Source: Enterobacter cancerogenus (GTDB taxonomy: Bacteria > Pseudomonadota > Gammaproteobacteria > Enterobacterales > Enterobacteriaceae). From it: a stretch of DNA of 64,000 bases. This document shows, one piece after another, positions 42,924 to 52,997 of the stretch; position 1 is the stretch's first letter, and each line of letters begins with the position of its first letter. Made by a program: the position numbers and the translations under genes. The stretch lies in NCBI GenBank assembly GCA_000773965.1, contig JRUP01000019.1, forward strand, positions 59,606 to 123,605, read 5' to 3'. Below the pieces are notes generated by a model that searched no databases, was not told the origin of the DNA, and saw only the letters and a list, made by a program, of their open reading frames with translations.

Positions 42924-43012
42924 AGTGCCCTCACGGTAACCTGTAAATGCGCAGTGCCGCGCGCCAGAAGGGCGACCATTTGGCCGCCCTGCCTCATCTT
43001 TCACGGCTGGAA

Positions 43013-43999
43013 TCAGGCCGCTTTGTTTTTCTGTTTGTAGCGGTCAAAAATCACCGCCGCTAACAGTATCAAACCGCGCACCACATACTGTGAGAACGGC
43101 GAGATATTCAATAAATTCATCGCATTCTCAACCGTACCCAGAATCAGCACGCCCGCCACCACATAAGAGATCTTACCGATGCCGCCTTTCAGCGAAACGC
43201 CGCCCAGCACACAGGCTGAAATCACGATCAATTCATAACCGAGTGAAGTCATCGGCTGACCACTGGTCATGCGCGAGGCCAGAATAATGCCCGCCGCCGC
43301 CGAAACCAGTCCCGAAAGAATGAAGATGATGATGCGGGTACGCACCACCGGCACCCCGGCCAGACGTGCCGCTTCTTCATTACCGCCAATCGCCAGCGTG
43401 TTGCGGCCAAAGGTGGTTTTATTCAGCACGAAACCAAACACAATCATGGTGGCGATGGTGAGCCAGATTGGCGCTGGCAAGCCGAGCCAGTTGGCATAAC
43501 CGAGGGTGAAGAAGCGTTCATCCTCGATGCCGACCGCTTTACCGTCAGAGAAGATGTAGGCCAGACCACGCACAATCTGCATCGTCGCCAGCGTGGTGAT
43601 CAGCGCATTGATCTTCAGCCGGGCAATCACGAAGCCATTGATAAATCCGGTGGCCATGCCGAGCACTAAACCGGCCGCGACGCCCAGCCACAGACTCTCC
43701 GTCATGTTGATCACCACGGCGGTCACCACGCCTGCGCAGGCAATCACCGAGGCGACGGAAAGATCAAAATCGCCCGACGCGAGGCAGAACAACATGCCGC
43801 AGGCCACCATGCCGGACATCGACATGGCAAGCCCCAGGCCTTTCATATTGATGAACGTGCCAAAGTTGGGTACGAAGATGGCGCAAACGATAAACAGCAG
43901 CGCGAAGACCACCAGCATGCCGAAGTTATCCCAGATACGCCCCAGCTGCAGGCCGTTACGCTGCACCGGTGGCGTGTTGGAAGTGGTAGATGAAGCCAT
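43013..43999 (-). CDS. araH: L-arabinose ABC transporter permease AraH
   Basis: Inner-membrane permease of 328 residues with about ten hydrophobic segments, of the ribose/arabinose (CUT2) group. Family blocks are [45 protein letters not shown] and [15 protein letters not shown] (coupling region). It forms the channel of the AraFGH importer. It follows araG after 17 bp and precedes araC by 90 bp, so all are likely co-transcribed. Confidence 0.94.
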   Translation of the reverse strand: MASSTTSNTPPVQRNGLQLGRIWDNFGMLVVFALLFIVCAIFVPNFGTFINMKGLGLAMSMSGMVACGMLFCLASGDFDLSVASVIACAGVVTAVVINMTESLWLGVAAGLVLGMATGFINGFVIARLKINALITTLATMQIVRGLAYIFSDGKAVGIEDERFFTLGYANWLGLPAPIWLTIATMIVFGFVLNKTTFGRNTLAIGGNEEAARLAGVPVVRTRIIIFILSGLVSAAAGIILASRMTSGQPMTSLGYELIVISACVLGGVSLKGGIGKISYVVAGVLILGTVENAMNLLNISPFSQYVVRGLILLAAVIFDRYKQKNKAA

Positions 44000-44016
44000 T
44001 GTTGCTCTCCTTTACA

Positions 44017-45537
44017 TCAGGCCACGGCGGCCGCTTGAGGGGTTTTCGGCATCGCCAGGCTCAGCGTCAGCTGCTCCGTGGCCGCGTCGTGTGGCAGTTC
44101 TCCGGCAATTTCACCTTCGCGCATCACCACGATGCGGTCAGCCAGGCCCATCACTTCGGGCAAATCGCTGGAGGCAAACAGCACCGCGATCCCTTTATTT
44201 GCCAGTTGGTATATCAGGTTATAAATTTCATGCTTGGCACCCACATCAATACCGCGCGTTGGCTCATCCAGCAGAATCACGTTCATCTCTTCGGACAGCC
44301 AGCGCCCCAGAATGGCCTTCTGCTGATTGCCGCCTGACAGGTTCATGATCAGCTGCTGCGGGCCTGGCGTTTTGATATTCAATGAGCGGATGTGAAGATC
44401 GGCGTTTTTCGCCTCCCAGCCGGGTTTAATCAGACAACCCGCCGTGAGGTTATGGCGGCGCGCGCTGATATTGATGTTGTCGCGCACCGAGTGCACCGGA
44501 ATAATCCCTTCGGATTTACGATCCTCGGGACACAGCATGATCCCCGCGCGGATCGCATCGATCGGCTGACGGATGTTGAGCTTTTTGCCATCCAGCGACA
44601 CGCTGCCACCGCGCAGTTTGGTGGCGCCAAACAGCCCTTTCATCAATTCGCTGCGCCCTGCGCCCACCAGACCAAACAGGCCGACGATTTCTCCGGCTCG
44701 TACCGTGAGCGAAATCGGCATGCGCACGCCCCTGGCTTCGACCTGATCAAGTTGCAAACGCACTTTGCCTAAGGCTCGCGGCGCATAACCGTAGATATCG
44801 CCGAGGTTACGCCCCACCATCGCCTGCACCAGATCGTCATGATGGGTGTTGGGCATATCAGTGAAAGTACGCACGTAGCGACCATCTTTGAACACGGTGA
44901 TGGCATCGCTCAGGGCAAAGATCTCCTCCATGCGGTGCGACACGTACAGCACGGTGCGGCCCTGATCGCGCAGCTGACGAATGACGCGGAACAGATGCTC
45001 GATTTCACGCGCTGAAAGTGAACTGGTCGGCTCATCAAAAGCGATAATGCGCGCATTGCGCGCCAGCGCTTTGGCGATCTCCACCATCTGCCACTGGCCG
45101 AGCGACAGATATTTCAGCGGCATATCAGGATCGATATCCATGCCGAGATTTTTCAGCTGCAAATCCGCTTCGTAGCGCAGCAGTTTGCGATTCACCAACC
45201 CACGTTTGTGCGGCAACTGGCCGAGATAGATGTTCTCCGCCACGCTCATCTCCGGCACCAGATGCAGTTCCTGATAGATGATCGCCACGCCCGCATCCAG
45301 CGCATCCACGGTGTTGTTGAAACTTTTCACTTCGCCTTTGATGCGAATCTCACCTTCAGTCGGCTGATAACTGCCGCTGAGAATCTTTAGTAGCGTGGAC
45401 TTTCCCGCGCCGTTTTCGCCCATCAGCGCATGCACTTCCCCGGCGCGGCACTGGAATGAGATATCCTGCAGCGCCTTCACGCCCGGAAAGGTTTTACTGA
45501 TGCCATGAAAGGACAGAAAAGCTTGATCAGTTTCCAT
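44017..45537 (-). CDS. araG: L-arabinose ABC transporter ATPase AraG
   Basis: Cytoplasmic ATPase of 506 residues with two tandem ABC domains. The first has [14 protein letters not shown] and signature [15 protein letters not shown]; the second has a degenerate Walker A ([14 protein letters not shown]) and a good signature [15 protein letters not shown], as is normal for CUT2 ATPases. It powers AraH. GAGGAG precedes the ATG. A long intercistronic stem-loop lies between araF and this gene, which fits lower expression than the binding protein. Confidence 0.95.
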   Translation of the reverse strand: METDQAFLSFHGISKTFPGVKALQDISFQCRAGEVHALMGENGAGKSTLLKILSGSYQPTEGEIRIKGEVKSFNNTVDALDAGVAIIYQELHLVPEMSVAENIYLGQLPHKRGLVNRKLLRYEADLQLKNLGMDIDPDMPLKYLSLGQWQMVEIAKALARNARIIAFDEPTSSLSAREIEHLFRVIRQLRDQGRTVLYVSHRMEEIFALSDAITVFKDGRYVRTFTDMPNTHHDDLVQAMVGRNLGDIYGYAPRALGKVRLQLDQVEARGVRMPISLTVRAGEIVGLFGLVGAGRSELMKGLFGATKLRGGSVSLDGKKLNIRQPIDAIRAGIMLCPEDRKSEGIIPVHSVRDNINISARRHNLTAGCLIKPGWEAKNADLHIRSLNIKTPGPQQLIMNLSGGNQQKAILGRWLSEEMNVILLDEPTRGIDVGAKHEIYNLIYQLANKGIAVLFASSDLPEVMGLADRIVVMREGEIAGELPHDAATEQLTLSLAMPKTPQAAAVA

Positions 45538-45551
45538 GGAAACTCCTCTTC

Positions 45552-45660
45552 GCCTCCATCCTTCGCGCCGTTGCCGCGTTGTCTTCGCGCTTTGCCCCAG
45601 CCATTAATGAAACTGGAGCAAACGCGGTGGCCAACCTGCTGCAACACCAGGGATGGAGGC
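45552..45660 (-). repeat. Intercistronic stem-loop between araF and araG
   Basis: Outer arms GCCTCCATCC (45552-45561) and GGATGGAGGC (45651-45660) pair perfectly over 10 bp. Inside, CCGCGTT/AACGCGG (45574-45580 with 45621-45627) or TTTGC-CCAG/CTGG-GCAAA (45591-45600 with 45613-45622) can pair. The structure would shield the araF 3' end and give more AraF than AraG and AraH, as REP elements do. Confidence 0.65.
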
Positions 45661-45681
45661 TGCGTTTATCAATCAGGCGAC

Positions 45682-46665
45682 TTACATCAGCCCTTTCTTC
45701 GCCAACTCAGTTTTGAAGTTGTCGCGGGTAATCAGCACCACATCGGTGACTTCGGTGAACTTCGCGGGCTCTTCGCCTTTGGTCACCCAGTTGTAGAGCA
45801 TCTGGCTGCTCTTATAACCGTGCACATCCGGGCTTGGCAGCAGCGAACCGTAGAAGCCGGTTGGTGCACCTTTAGACAGCTCGCTCACCGCGTCCACACC
45901 GTTGATGCCAATGCCAATCACGTCGGGCGCTTTAAAGCCCTGGCCTTCGGTCGCGCGCACGCCACCCAGCACGGTGTTGTCATTCATGCCGACAATCAGC
46001 CAGTGTTTCACTTCTGGATGCTGCACCAGCAGCGAGTTACCGGCATCAAATGCCCCCGGAATATCGTTGGATTTGGTCGGCACCTGATAGATTTGCTTCT
46101 CCGGGAATCCAGCCGCTTTCAGCGCGTCCATCGAACCGCCGGTGCGACGACGCGCAGTGTCCAGCTCATTGGCGGTAATCGCCATGACGCCGGTCTCTTT
46201 CGCATCCCAGCCGCGCTTCTGCATCTCTTTGTAGAGTTCCTGACCCTGGCGCTCACCGATTTTGGTTGCGGCCATCATCACCAGCGGCACGGTGTCCATT
46301 GGCTTGCCTTTGGCGGTAACAAACTGGTCATCAACCGCAATCACTTTCAGGCCATAGCTACGCGCTTTCGCCACGATGGCTGAACCCAGCTTCGGGTCCG
46401 GGGTGCAAATCACGAAGCCTTTGGCCCCGCTTGCTGCCAGGCTATCAATGGCATTCAGGGTTTTCTCGCCGTCAGGTACGGCAATTTTGATCACGTCAAA
46501 GCCGAGATCTTTGCCAGCCTTGTCTGCGAACTTCCATTCGGTCTGGAACCAGGGTTCCTCCGGTTGTTTGACGAGGAAACCGAGTTTCATGGTCTCGGCG
46601 ATAGCGGATTGTGACATAACCGCGGCGAGACCTACCGCCGCCAGCGCTTTAGTGAATTTATGCAT
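45682..46665 (-). CDS. araF: L-arabinose periplasmic binding protein AraF
   Basis: High-affinity arabinose receptor in the periplasm, 327 residues against 329 in E. coli. Signal peptide MHKFTKALAAVGLAAVMSQSAIA, then a type 1 periplasmic-binding fold (KLGFLVKQPEEPWFQTEWKF, GYKSSQMLYNWVTKGEEP). The ATG at 46665 follows GGAGAGC; an upstream Met has no ribosome-binding site. It leads the araFGH-C operon, divergent from araBA. Confidence 0.94.
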   Translation of the reverse strand: MHKFTKALAAVGLAAVMSQSAIAETMKLGFLVKQPEEPWFQTEWKFADKAGKDLGFDVIKIAVPDGEKTLNAIDSLAASGAKGFVICTPDPKLGSAIVAKARSYGLKVIAVDDQFVTAKGKPMDTVPLVMMAATKIGERQGQELYKEMQKRGWDAKETGVMAITANELDTARRRTGGSMDALKAAGFPEKQIYQVPTKSNDIPGAFDAGNSLLVQHPEVKHWLIVGMNDNTVLGGVRATEGQGFKAPDVIGIGINGVDAVSELSKGAPTGFYGSLLPSPDVHGYKSSQMLYNWVTKGEEPAKFTEVTDVVLITRDNFKTELAKKGLM

Positions 46666-47031
46666 GATGCTCTCCGGCACAATGATGTTTTATCGCTGTT
46701 AATAACGAATCGGTGTAAACGCTACCAATTGGATTTCACGTTTGGGTACAGCGCAAAATCAGCGCGTTAGCTCAAAGGTTGTACAAAGGCTGTGCAAACG
46801 CTGGGCTAGTTGTAGCGGTAATGGCGAAGAAAAATGTAGAGCGGTATCACATCCCAAAACGATGACAAATTCCTCCATATATTCAGCGAAATTAACCAGT
46901 CATTAACTTTTGCTGCCGATCACAGAACGCTTCCGATGACAGAAAAGTGCATATTCTCAGCCAGCGATGACTAACCGCTTATGCACCCGCATTCCAGGAT
47001 AGAGCCAGATAACTCACACAGGAGAATCCCA
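46666..47031. promoter_or_regulatory. Shared ara regulatory region (araF / araB divergent)
   Basis: About 365 bases between divergent araF and araB. It should hold AraC and CRP sites for both operons. Candidates are weak: TAGCGGTAATGG at 46813 and AGCGGTATCACA at 46840 share AGCGGTA, 26 bp apart, which is not the usual 21-bp AraC spacing; TTTGCTGCCGATCACA near 46908 has one good CRP half. A strong GGAG at 47021-47024 precedes araB. I could not fix the operators by eye. Confidence 0.45.
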
Positions 47032-48717
47032 ATGGGTGCTGGCGCCATAACAATTGGGCTGGATTTTGGCAGTGACTCGGTGCGTGCCCTCGCCGTGGAC
47101 TGCCACAGTGGTAAAGAGCTGGAAAAGGCGGTGGTGAACTATCCACGCTGGGCGAAGGGAGAATTCTGTGACGCACATGCCAACCGTTTTCGTCATCATC
47201 CACAAGACTACATTGACGCGCTGGAGCAGGCGGTGGTCGCGGTGGTACAAGCGTTAACTCCTGAACAACGCGCTGCCGTGGTGGGGATAGGCGTGGATTC
47301 AACGGGTTCAACCCCTGCACCGATTGACCGTGACGGCAACGTGTTAGCCTTGCGCCCGGAATTCGCCACCAACCCCAACGCTATGTTTGTGTTGTGGAAA
47401 GATCACACCGCGATTGAAGAAGCGGAAGAGATTAATCAGCTGTGCCGTAACGGTCATTTCACCGATTACACCCGCTATATCGGCGGCGTGTATTCGTCGG
47501 AGTGGTTCTGGGCCAAGATTCTGCACGTGTCACGCCAGGATGCAGCAGTGCGTGATGCGGCAGTGTCTTGGGTGGAACTCTGCGATTGGGTACCGGCACT
47601 GTTGAGCGGTCGCACCGCCCCAGCACAGCTGCAACGTGGACGCTGCGCCGCCGGGCATAAATCGCTATGGCATCCTGAATGGCAGGGTTTACCGCCCGCA
47701 GATTTTTTCCGTGCACTCGATCCAATGTTGGTTGAGCAGCTGGATTCTCCATTGTTTACCGACACCTTCACTGCTGATGTACCGGTTGGCACGCTTTCCA
47801 GCGAATGGGCGCAGCGTTTGGGATTGTCTGAGCAGGTGATTTTGTCCGGTGGGGCCTTCGACTGTCATATGGGCGCGGTCGGTGCGGGCGCACAGCCTTA
47901 TACGCTGGTGAAAGTGATTGGCACCTCAACCTGCGACATTTTGATTGCCGACAGCGAGAAAGTCGGCGATCGCGCCATTAAAGGCATTTGCGGTCAGGTC
48001 GATGGCAGCGTGGTGCCGGGCGCCATAGGCTGCGAAGCGGGTCAATCCGCGTTTGGTGATATTTACGCCTGGTTTAGCCGCTTGCTGGGCTGGCCGCTGC
48101 AGCAGGCCGTGACGCGACATCCTGAGTTGCAGCCGCAACTCGCCGAGATGCAGCAGGATTTAATCCGCTCCCTTACTGAAGCCTGGGCTGCCGATCCCCA
48201 GCTTGATCATCTGCCCGTGGTGCTCGATTGGTTCAACGGGCGTCGCACACCGGATGCCAATCAGCGTTTGAAAGGCGTGATCACCGATTTGAATCTTGGC
48301 ACCGACGCGCCTGCGTTGTTTGGTGGTCTGGTGGCTGCCACGGCCTTTGGTGCCCGCGCCATTATGGAGTGTTTCGAGCAACAGCAGATCCCGGTAGAGA
48401 GCATTCTGACGCTCGGCGGCATCGCGCGTAAGTCCCCTGCCATTATGCAAGCCTGTTGCGACGTGATGAACCGTCCGCTGGATATCGTGGCTTCTGACGA
48501 GTGCTGTGCGCTGGGCGCTGCCATTTTTGCCGCCGTCGCCGCGAACGTGTATGCCGATGTGCCTGCCGCACAGCAGGTGATGGCGAGTCCGATCGCCGTG
48601 ACCTTGCAACCCAACAGTCTGCGCGTGGCGGGCTATCAACAACTTTATCAACGCTATCAAAACTGGTGCCAGGCCGCTGAACCTCAGTATGCCGCCCGCG
48701 CCACATCCGCTAAGTAA
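47032..48717 (+). CDS. araB: L-ribulokinase AraB
   Basis: FGGY-family kinase phosphorylating L-ribulose at C5 in arabinose breakdown. The 561-residue protein opens with [15 protein letters not shown], has [13 protein letters not shown]-like [16 protein letters not shown], and a C-terminal [23 protein letters not shown] typical of the family. I start it at 47032 behind AGGAGAATCCCA; the frame is open upstream but without family similarity. araA follows after 11 bp. Confidence 0.95.
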   Translation: MGAGAITIGLDFGSDSVRALAVDCHSGKELEKAVVNYPRWAKGEFCDAHANRFRHHPQDYIDALEQAVVAVVQALTPEQRAAVVGIGVDSTGSTPAPIDRDGNVLALRPEFATNPNAMFVLWKDHTAIEEAEEINQLCRNGHFTDYTRYIGGVYSSEWFWAKILHVSRQDAAVRDAAVSWVELCDWVPALLSGRTAPAQLQRGRCAAGHKSLWHPEWQGLPPADFFRALDPMLVEQLDSPLFTDTFTADVPVGTLSSEWAQRLGLSEQVILSGGAFDCHMGAVGAGAQPYTLVKVIGTSTCDILIADSEKVGDRAIKGICGQVDGSVVPGAIGCEAGQSAFGDIYAWFSRLLGWPLQQAVTRHPELQPQLAEMQQDLIRSLTEAWAADPQLDHLPVVLDWFNGRRTPDANQRLKGVITDLNLGTDAPALFGGLVAATAFGARAIMECFEQQQIPVESILTLGGIARKSPAIMQACCDVMNRPLDIVASDECCALGAAIFAAVAANVYADVPAAQQVMASPIAVTLQPNSLRVAGYQQLYQRYQNWCQAAEPQYAARATSAK

Positions 48718-48728
48718 AGGAGCGAGAA

Positions 48729-50219
48729 ATGGAACAGAACGTTTGGTTTGTGATTGGAACGCAGCATCTCTACGGAGCGGAAACCTTGCGCCAGGTTGAA
48801 CATCATGCGCGCCAGGTGATGGACGGATTGAATCAGGCGGGCACGCTGCCGGTGCCGCTGGTGTTGAAGCCGCTAGTGAAATCACCGGATGAAGCGCTGG
48901 CGCTGTGCCGCGAAGCCAATCACGACAATAGTTGTGTCGGTATCATGACCTGGTTACACACCTTCTCACCGGCCAAGATGTGGATTGGCGGACTGAGTAT
49001 CCTGAATAAGCCGCTGCTGCAATTCCATACTCAGTTCAACGCAGAAATTCCGTGGGACAGTATGGATATGGACTTTATGAATCTGAACCAGACCGCGCAC
49101 GGCGGCCGTGAGTTTGGCTTTATCGGCGCGCGCATGGGCTTACAACACAGCGTAGTGACCGGCCACTGGCAGGATAAGACCAGCCAGCAACGCATCGGAC
49201 GCTGGATCAATGCGGCACTTGCGAAGCAGGCCAGCCAGCAGCTTAAAGTGGCGCGCTTTGGCGACAATATGCGTGAAGTGGCGGTGACCGAAGGCGATAA
49301 GGTGGCGGCGCAGATTCAGTTTGGTTATTCGGTCAACGGTTGGGGCGTCGGCGATCTCGTTGAGGTGGTGAACAGCGTCAGCGATGGCGATGTGCATGCG
49401 CTGATCGATGAATACGAGAGCCAGTATTTGTTCAGCGAGGCTGCCGCCGTGAATGGCGAGAAGCGTCAGAACGTGCTGGATGCGGCGCGCATTGAACTCG
49501 GTCTGAAACGTTTCCTCGATGATGAGGGCTGCAAAGCCTTTACCACTAATTTCCAGACTCTGCACGGCATGACGCAGTTGCCAGGCTTGGCCGTTCAACG
49601 TTTGATGGGCCAGGGTTATGGTTTTGCCGGTGAAGGTGACTGGAAGACCGCTGCGCTGCTGCATATTTTGAAGGTGCAAGCCGGGAATCGTGCGGGCGGT
49701 ACTTCATTTATGGAGGATTACACCTATCACTTTTCCCCGGGCAACGATTTGGTGCTGGGTTCACATATGCTGGAAGTGTGTCCATCGATTGCCAAAGAGG
49801 CGAAGCCGTTGATTGATGTGCAGTTCCTCGGCATTGGTGGCAAAGCCGATCCGGCGCGCATGATTTTCTCCACGCCAGCTGGTCGCGCGGTGAATGCCAG
49901 TGTGATTGATATGGGCGATCGTTTCCGTTTGCTGGTGAATGTGGTGGATGCGATTGAGCAGCCGAAACCGCTGCCTAAACTACCGGTCGCGCGTGCCTTG
50001 TGGCGTGCCCAGCCATCGCTGGCTACCTCTTCCGAGGCTTGGATTTTAGCCGGCGGTGCGCACCATACGGTGTTTAGTCAGGCACTGGATTTGGATGATA
50101 TGTACCTGTACGGCGAGCTGAACGGCATCGAGGTGCTGGTGATCGATGAGGATACACGTTTGCCGGCGTTTAAAGATGCATTGCGCTGGAATGAGGCGTA
50201 TTACCGGTTAGCGCGCTGA
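48729..50219 (+). CDS. araA: L-arabinose isomerase AraA
   Basis: Manganese-dependent isomerase converting L-arabinose to L-ribulose. The 496-residue protein begins [16 protein letters not shown] and carries [31 protein letters not shown], the metal/active-site Glu and His regions ([24 protein letters not shown]) and [23 protein letters not shown] precedes it. In E. coli araD follows; here the operon ends in a terminator after araA. Confidence 0.95.
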   Translation: MEQNVWFVIGTQHLYGAETLRQVEHHARQVMDGLNQAGTLPVPLVLKPLVKSPDEALALCREANHDNSCVGIMTWLHTFSPAKMWIGGLSILNKPLLQFHTQFNAEIPWDSMDMDFMNLNQTAHGGREFGFIGARMGLQHSVVTGHWQDKTSQQRIGRWINAALAKQASQQLKVARFGDNMREVAVTEGDKVAAQIQFGYSVNGWGVGDLVEVVNSVSDGDVHALIDEYESQYLFSEAAAVNGEKRQNVLDAARIELGLKRFLDDEGCKAFTTNFQTLHGMTQLPGLAVQRLMGQGYGFAGEGDWKTAALLHILKVQAGNRAGGTSFMEDYTYHFSPGNDLVLGSHMLEVCPSIAKEAKPLIDVQFLGIGGKADPARMIFSTPAGRAVNASVIDMGDRFRLLVNVVDAIEQPKPLPKLPVARALWRAQPSLATSSEAWILAGGAHHTVFSQALDLDDMYLYGELNGIEVLVIDEDTRLPAFKDALRWNEAYYRLAR

Positions 50220-50238
50220 TCGTGTTATGACCTATTGA

Positions 50239-50263
50239 AGCCGCGTTGAGTCGCGGCTTTTTT
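50239..50263 (+). terminator. Terminator after araA
   Basis: Stem AGCCGCG and CGCGGCT, loop TTGAGT, then a run of T to 50263. It lies 19 bp after the araA stop. Confidence 0.9.
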
Positions 50264-50508
50264 GTGGCTAAAACCTGCGTTTATGTCGGCAAAAGTGGGT
50301 TTAGTAACTTAAAACGTGCGGTTCAGTCGACAAAGGTGGGCGCTGTGACTTAAAACGTGCGGTTCAGTCAACATAGATGGGCGCTGTGACTAAAAACGCG
50401 CGGTTCAGTCGACATAGATGGGCGCTGTGACTAAAAACGCGCGGTTCAGTCGACAAAGGTGGGCGCTGTGGCTAAAAACGCGCGCTCCAGTCAACAAAGG
50501 TGGGCGTT
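50264..50508. repeat. Six-copy 41-bp tandem repeat
   Basis: The box GTTCAGTC and its variants recur at 50280 (degenerate), 50321, 50362, 50403, 50444 and 50485, exactly 41 bp apart. The unit begins GTGACTAAAAACGCGCG, then GTTCAGTC, then a (G/A)ACAAAGGTGGGCGCT-like end. The middle four copies are nearly identical; the outer two are worn. Some copies have CATAGATGG in place of CAAAGGTGG. It lies between the araA terminator and the structured element to the right. No reading frame explains it. Confidence 0.92.
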
Positions 50509-50790
50509 ACGTAAAGTCGGCGTGAATACATCCCTGTAGCCTCGGACGCCGCATCCCTGCGGCGTACGCTTTACTCCACTGCCCACCTTTGTCTCCTTTA
50601 TGCAGGTTCGTTGCGGTTTTTTTGGCGCTGAATTTTAATCGAACGCTCAGGTTCACACTGACAACAGCAATAACAGCCCTGACCACCGTTGTCTCTTTAC
50701 GGAGGCTTAGCGCGATGTTTTTTAATCCGGGACTGAGAAGAACTTTCATGTTTGCATGGACTACAGCAATGACAGTCCCAACTGCCCCAT
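50509..50790. other. Non-coding stretch with an inverted copy of the repeat core
   Basis: GCCCACCTTTGTC at 50581-50593 is the exact reverse complement of GACAAAGGTGGGC, the end of several 41-bp repeat units, so the two parts could fold on each other. A short hairpin GCCGCATCCCTGCGGC lies at 50549-50564. A reading frame of 159 codons crosses this region on the minus strand, but I regard it as translation of repeat DNA. Confidence 0.5.
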
Positions 50791-50882
50791 AAAGGCCAGC
50801 CTGAAGAGCAAAGCGTTCGCGCCAGGGATGGCGCGGTCGATCTGCATGGATGCGGGGTTCCTTTGCGATCGGGCTGGCCTTT
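50791..50882. repeat. 92-bp imperfect palindrome (repeat-like structured element)
   Basis: Ends AAAGGCCAGCC (50791-50801) and GGCTGGCCTTT (50872-50882) pair perfectly over 11 bp; GCAAAG at 50808 pairs with CTTTGC at 50861. Two inner hairpins follow: CGCGCCA/TGGCGCG around GGGA (50818-50835) and GCAT/ATGC (50844-50853). The whole can fold as a branched stem-loop, like dispersed intergenic repeats or a structured RNA. Confidence 0.7.
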
Positions 50883-50944
50883 GTGGGGCCGGGCACCGGA
50901 CTTTCAGCAACTCCACCTAACACCCTCAAATCTGAGCACCGATA

Positions 50945-50972
50945 CAAAAAAGGTGCGCAAATTTGCGCACCT
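50945..50972 (-). terminator. Terminator after yjfF
   Basis: The 22-bp palindrome starting AGGTGCGCAA and ending TTGCGCACCT (50951-50972) is followed on the minus strand by a run of T (A run at 50946-50951). It lies 26 bp beyond the yjfF stop. Confidence 0.85.
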
Positions 50973-50997
50973 CTCAAAACAAACATGACGCTAACAA

Positions 50998-51984
50998 CTA
51001 CGATGTTAAACGCTTAACCGGTGCATTCTTCTGGCGATCCCACATCACCGTCAGCAGGCGCTGCAGTGCGATAAACGCGAACAACAGAATACCGATGGCG
51101 ATCTTAGTCCACCACGAACTCAACGTGCCATCGAAGTTAATCCATGTCTGAATCAGACCCTGAATCAACACCCCAAACAACGTGCCGAGCACCGTGCCCA
51201 CGCCACCGGACAACAAGGTGCCGCCAATCACCACCGAGGCAATCGCGTCCAGCTCCACGCCCAACCCTGCCAGGGCGTAGCCTGCTGAGGTATAGATCGA
51301 GAACACAATCCCCGCCAGTGTCGCCAGGGTGGTAGAAAGCATATAAATCTTGATGGTGGTGGCGCGCGTCGAAACACCCATCAACTGCGCTGATGTCAGA
51401 TTGCCGCCGATGGCATACACCTGATTACCAAAACGCGTGCGATGCGCGAGGATGATCCCGCCAATCACCACCACCAGCATAATCACTGCCAGCAAACTAA
51501 GGCGCCCGCCGCCGGGGATCTTCCACGCCAGGCTAGACAGTGTGGAATAGAGCGGATGATCAATGGGAATCGAATTCTCCGACACCAGATAGCTACAGCC
51601 GCGCAGGAAAAACATCCCCGCCAGGGTAATGATAAAGGCCGGGATCTTTAGTGCATCAATCAGCCAACCCATCATGGCGCCAAACAGTGCTCCCATCGCC
51701 AGCACAATCGCGAAGGCAAGAATCGGATCGACGTGATAATCACCGATAATTTTCGCCAAAAATACACCGCTAAAGGCGATAACGGCCCCCACTGACAGAT
51801 CGATACCGCCTGACAAAATCACAAACGTCATGCCCACGGCGATAATGCCGAGAAACGCGTTATCGGTCAGGATATTGCAGATCACGCGAGTCGAGGCAAA
51901 ACCGGGGAACTGACTCAGGCAGAACAGATAACCGGCGACAAACACCAGCAGCGTAATCACCAATGGCAGATGGCGTTTAATCAT
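50998..51984 (-). CDS. yjfF: Galactofuranose-type ABC permease YjfF
   Basis: CUT2 inner-membrane permease of 328 residues with about ten hydrophobic segments (HLPLVITLLVFVAGYLFCLSQF, LSGGIDLSVGAVIAFSGVF, LTSAQLMGVSTRATT). With YtfT it forms the channel of the E. coli galactofuranose importer YtfQRT-YjfF. The ATG at 51984 follows GGGAGACG and overlaps the ytfT stop as ATGA; a longer upstream frame is not supported. It ends the operon at a strong terminator. Confidence 0.92.
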   Translation of the reverse strand: MIKRHLPLVITLLVFVAGYLFCLSQFPGFASTRVICNILTDNAFLGIIAVGMTFVILSGGIDLSVGAVIAFSGVFLAKIIGDYHVDPILAFAIVLAMGALFGAMMGWLIDALKIPAFIITLAGMFFLRGCSYLVSENSIPIDHPLYSTLSSLAWKIPGGGRLSLLAVIMLVVVIGGIILAHRTRFGNQVYAIGGNLTSAQLMGVSTRATTIKIYMLSTTLATLAGIVFSIYTSAGYALAGLGVELDAIASVVIGGTLLSGGVGTVLGTLFGVLIQGLIQTWINFDGTLSSWWTKIAIGILLFAFIALQRLLTVMWDRQKNAPVKRLTS

Positions 51985-52997
51985 TTTGGACGTCTCCCTT
52001 TCAGCATGGCGATAAAGCGCGGTGATTGCAGCAACAGCACACACATCACCACCACCGCTTTCACCACCTGATTCAGCTCCGGCGGGAAGCCAGACAGCAA
52101 AATACCGGTGTTCATCGACTGAATAATCAGCGCGCCAACCAGCGACAACACCAGATTAAAACGCCCGCCCATCAACGATGCACCGCCAATCACCACAGCG
52201 AGAATGGCATCCAACTCCAGCCATAGACCAGCGTTGTTAGCATCGGCGCCACGTATATCGGCTGCCACGATCAGGCCCGCGACAGCCGCACACACACCGC
52301 TGATGGCATAGGTGGACATCACCACTAACCATCCGTTAACACCGGCATTACGTGCGGCGCGCAGGTTAATCCCCACCGCTTCGATAAACAGGCCAAGCGC
52401 AGTTTTGCGCGTCAGCAGCCACACCAACAGCGCCACCAGCAATGTTATCCACACCGGGACCGGCAGCATCCACAACGAGCCGCTGCCAAACCAGCCGAGG
52501 CTGTCGCTGTTGAAGGTCACAATCTGACCCTGGGTAATCAGCTGTGCGATACCGCGTCCGGCCACCATCAAAATCAACGTGGCAACAAACGGCTGAATCT
52601 TCAGCAGCGCCACCAGCACGCCATTCCACAAGCCACAGGCCAGGCCGGTGCCAAGGGTGGCGAGAATAATAAAGCTCAGGCTGTGCCCCGCAACGGTTAA
52701 CGTGGCCGCCGTCGCCCCCGCAATCGCCATCACCGCGCCGACCGACAAATCAATTCCGCCGGTGGCAATCACCAGCGTCATACCGATGGCCAGCAGCGCA
52801 ACCGGCGCAGCGCGGTTGAGGATATCAATCGGGCTGCCGAACAGGCGGCCGTCCTGAATATGCACGGCAAAAAAATTGTTGGCGACCAGGCTATCCACCA
52901 ACAGCACCAGAATCAGCGCGACGATTTGCGGCATGCCTGGCGGTAACTTCGGCTTACGCCGTTCAGGTTTTGGATGTGTCATAGGGGATTCAAGCAT
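51981..52997 (-). CDS. ytfT: Galactofuranose-type ABC permease YtfT
   Basis: CUT2 permease of 338 residues (E. coli 341). Family marks are LLAIGMTLVIATGGIDLSVG, GLACGLWNGVLVALLKIQPF and GINLRAARNAGVNGWLVV. A basic, Pro-rich N-terminus precedes the first helix. I start it at 52997 behind GGAGGAGCACAAC, giving an 8-bp overlap with ytfR; earlier Met codons lie inside ytfR. It pairs with YjfF. Confidence 0.92.
   Translation of the reverse strand: MLESPMTHPKPERRKPKLPPGMPQIVALILVLLVDSLVANNFFAVHIQDGRLFGSPIDILNRAAPVALLAIGMTLVIATGGIDLSVGAVMAIAGATAATLTVAGHSLSFIILATLGTGLACGLWNGVLVALLKIQPFVATLILMVAGRGIAQLITQGQIVTFNSDSLGWFGSGSLWMLPVPVWITLLVALLVWLLTRKTALGLFIEAVGINLRAARNAGVNGWLVVMSTYAISGVCAAVAGLIVAADIRGADANNAGLWLELDAILAVVIGGASLMGGRFNLVLSLVGALIIQSMNTGILLSGFPPELNQVVKAVVVMCVLLLQSPRFIAMLKGRRPK

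Noticed and set aside
46833-46852. CRP-like site TGTAGAGCGGTATCACA in the ara control region
   Set aside because: The two halves are 7 rather than 6 bases apart and the left half is poor, so I do not call it.
50945-50972. Possible dif-like start GGTGCGCA near the terminus
   Set aside because: Only the first bases resemble dif; the sequence is a simple palindrome followed by T on the minus strand, i.e. a terminator for yjfF.
50507-50986. A 159-codon minus-strand frame in the ara-ytf gap
   Set aside because: It runs through the last repeat copy, the inverted repeat core, the palindromic element and ends of terminators; it has no ribosome-binding site of note and no domain that I recognise. 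Translation of repeat DNA is more likely, though similar frames are often annotated.
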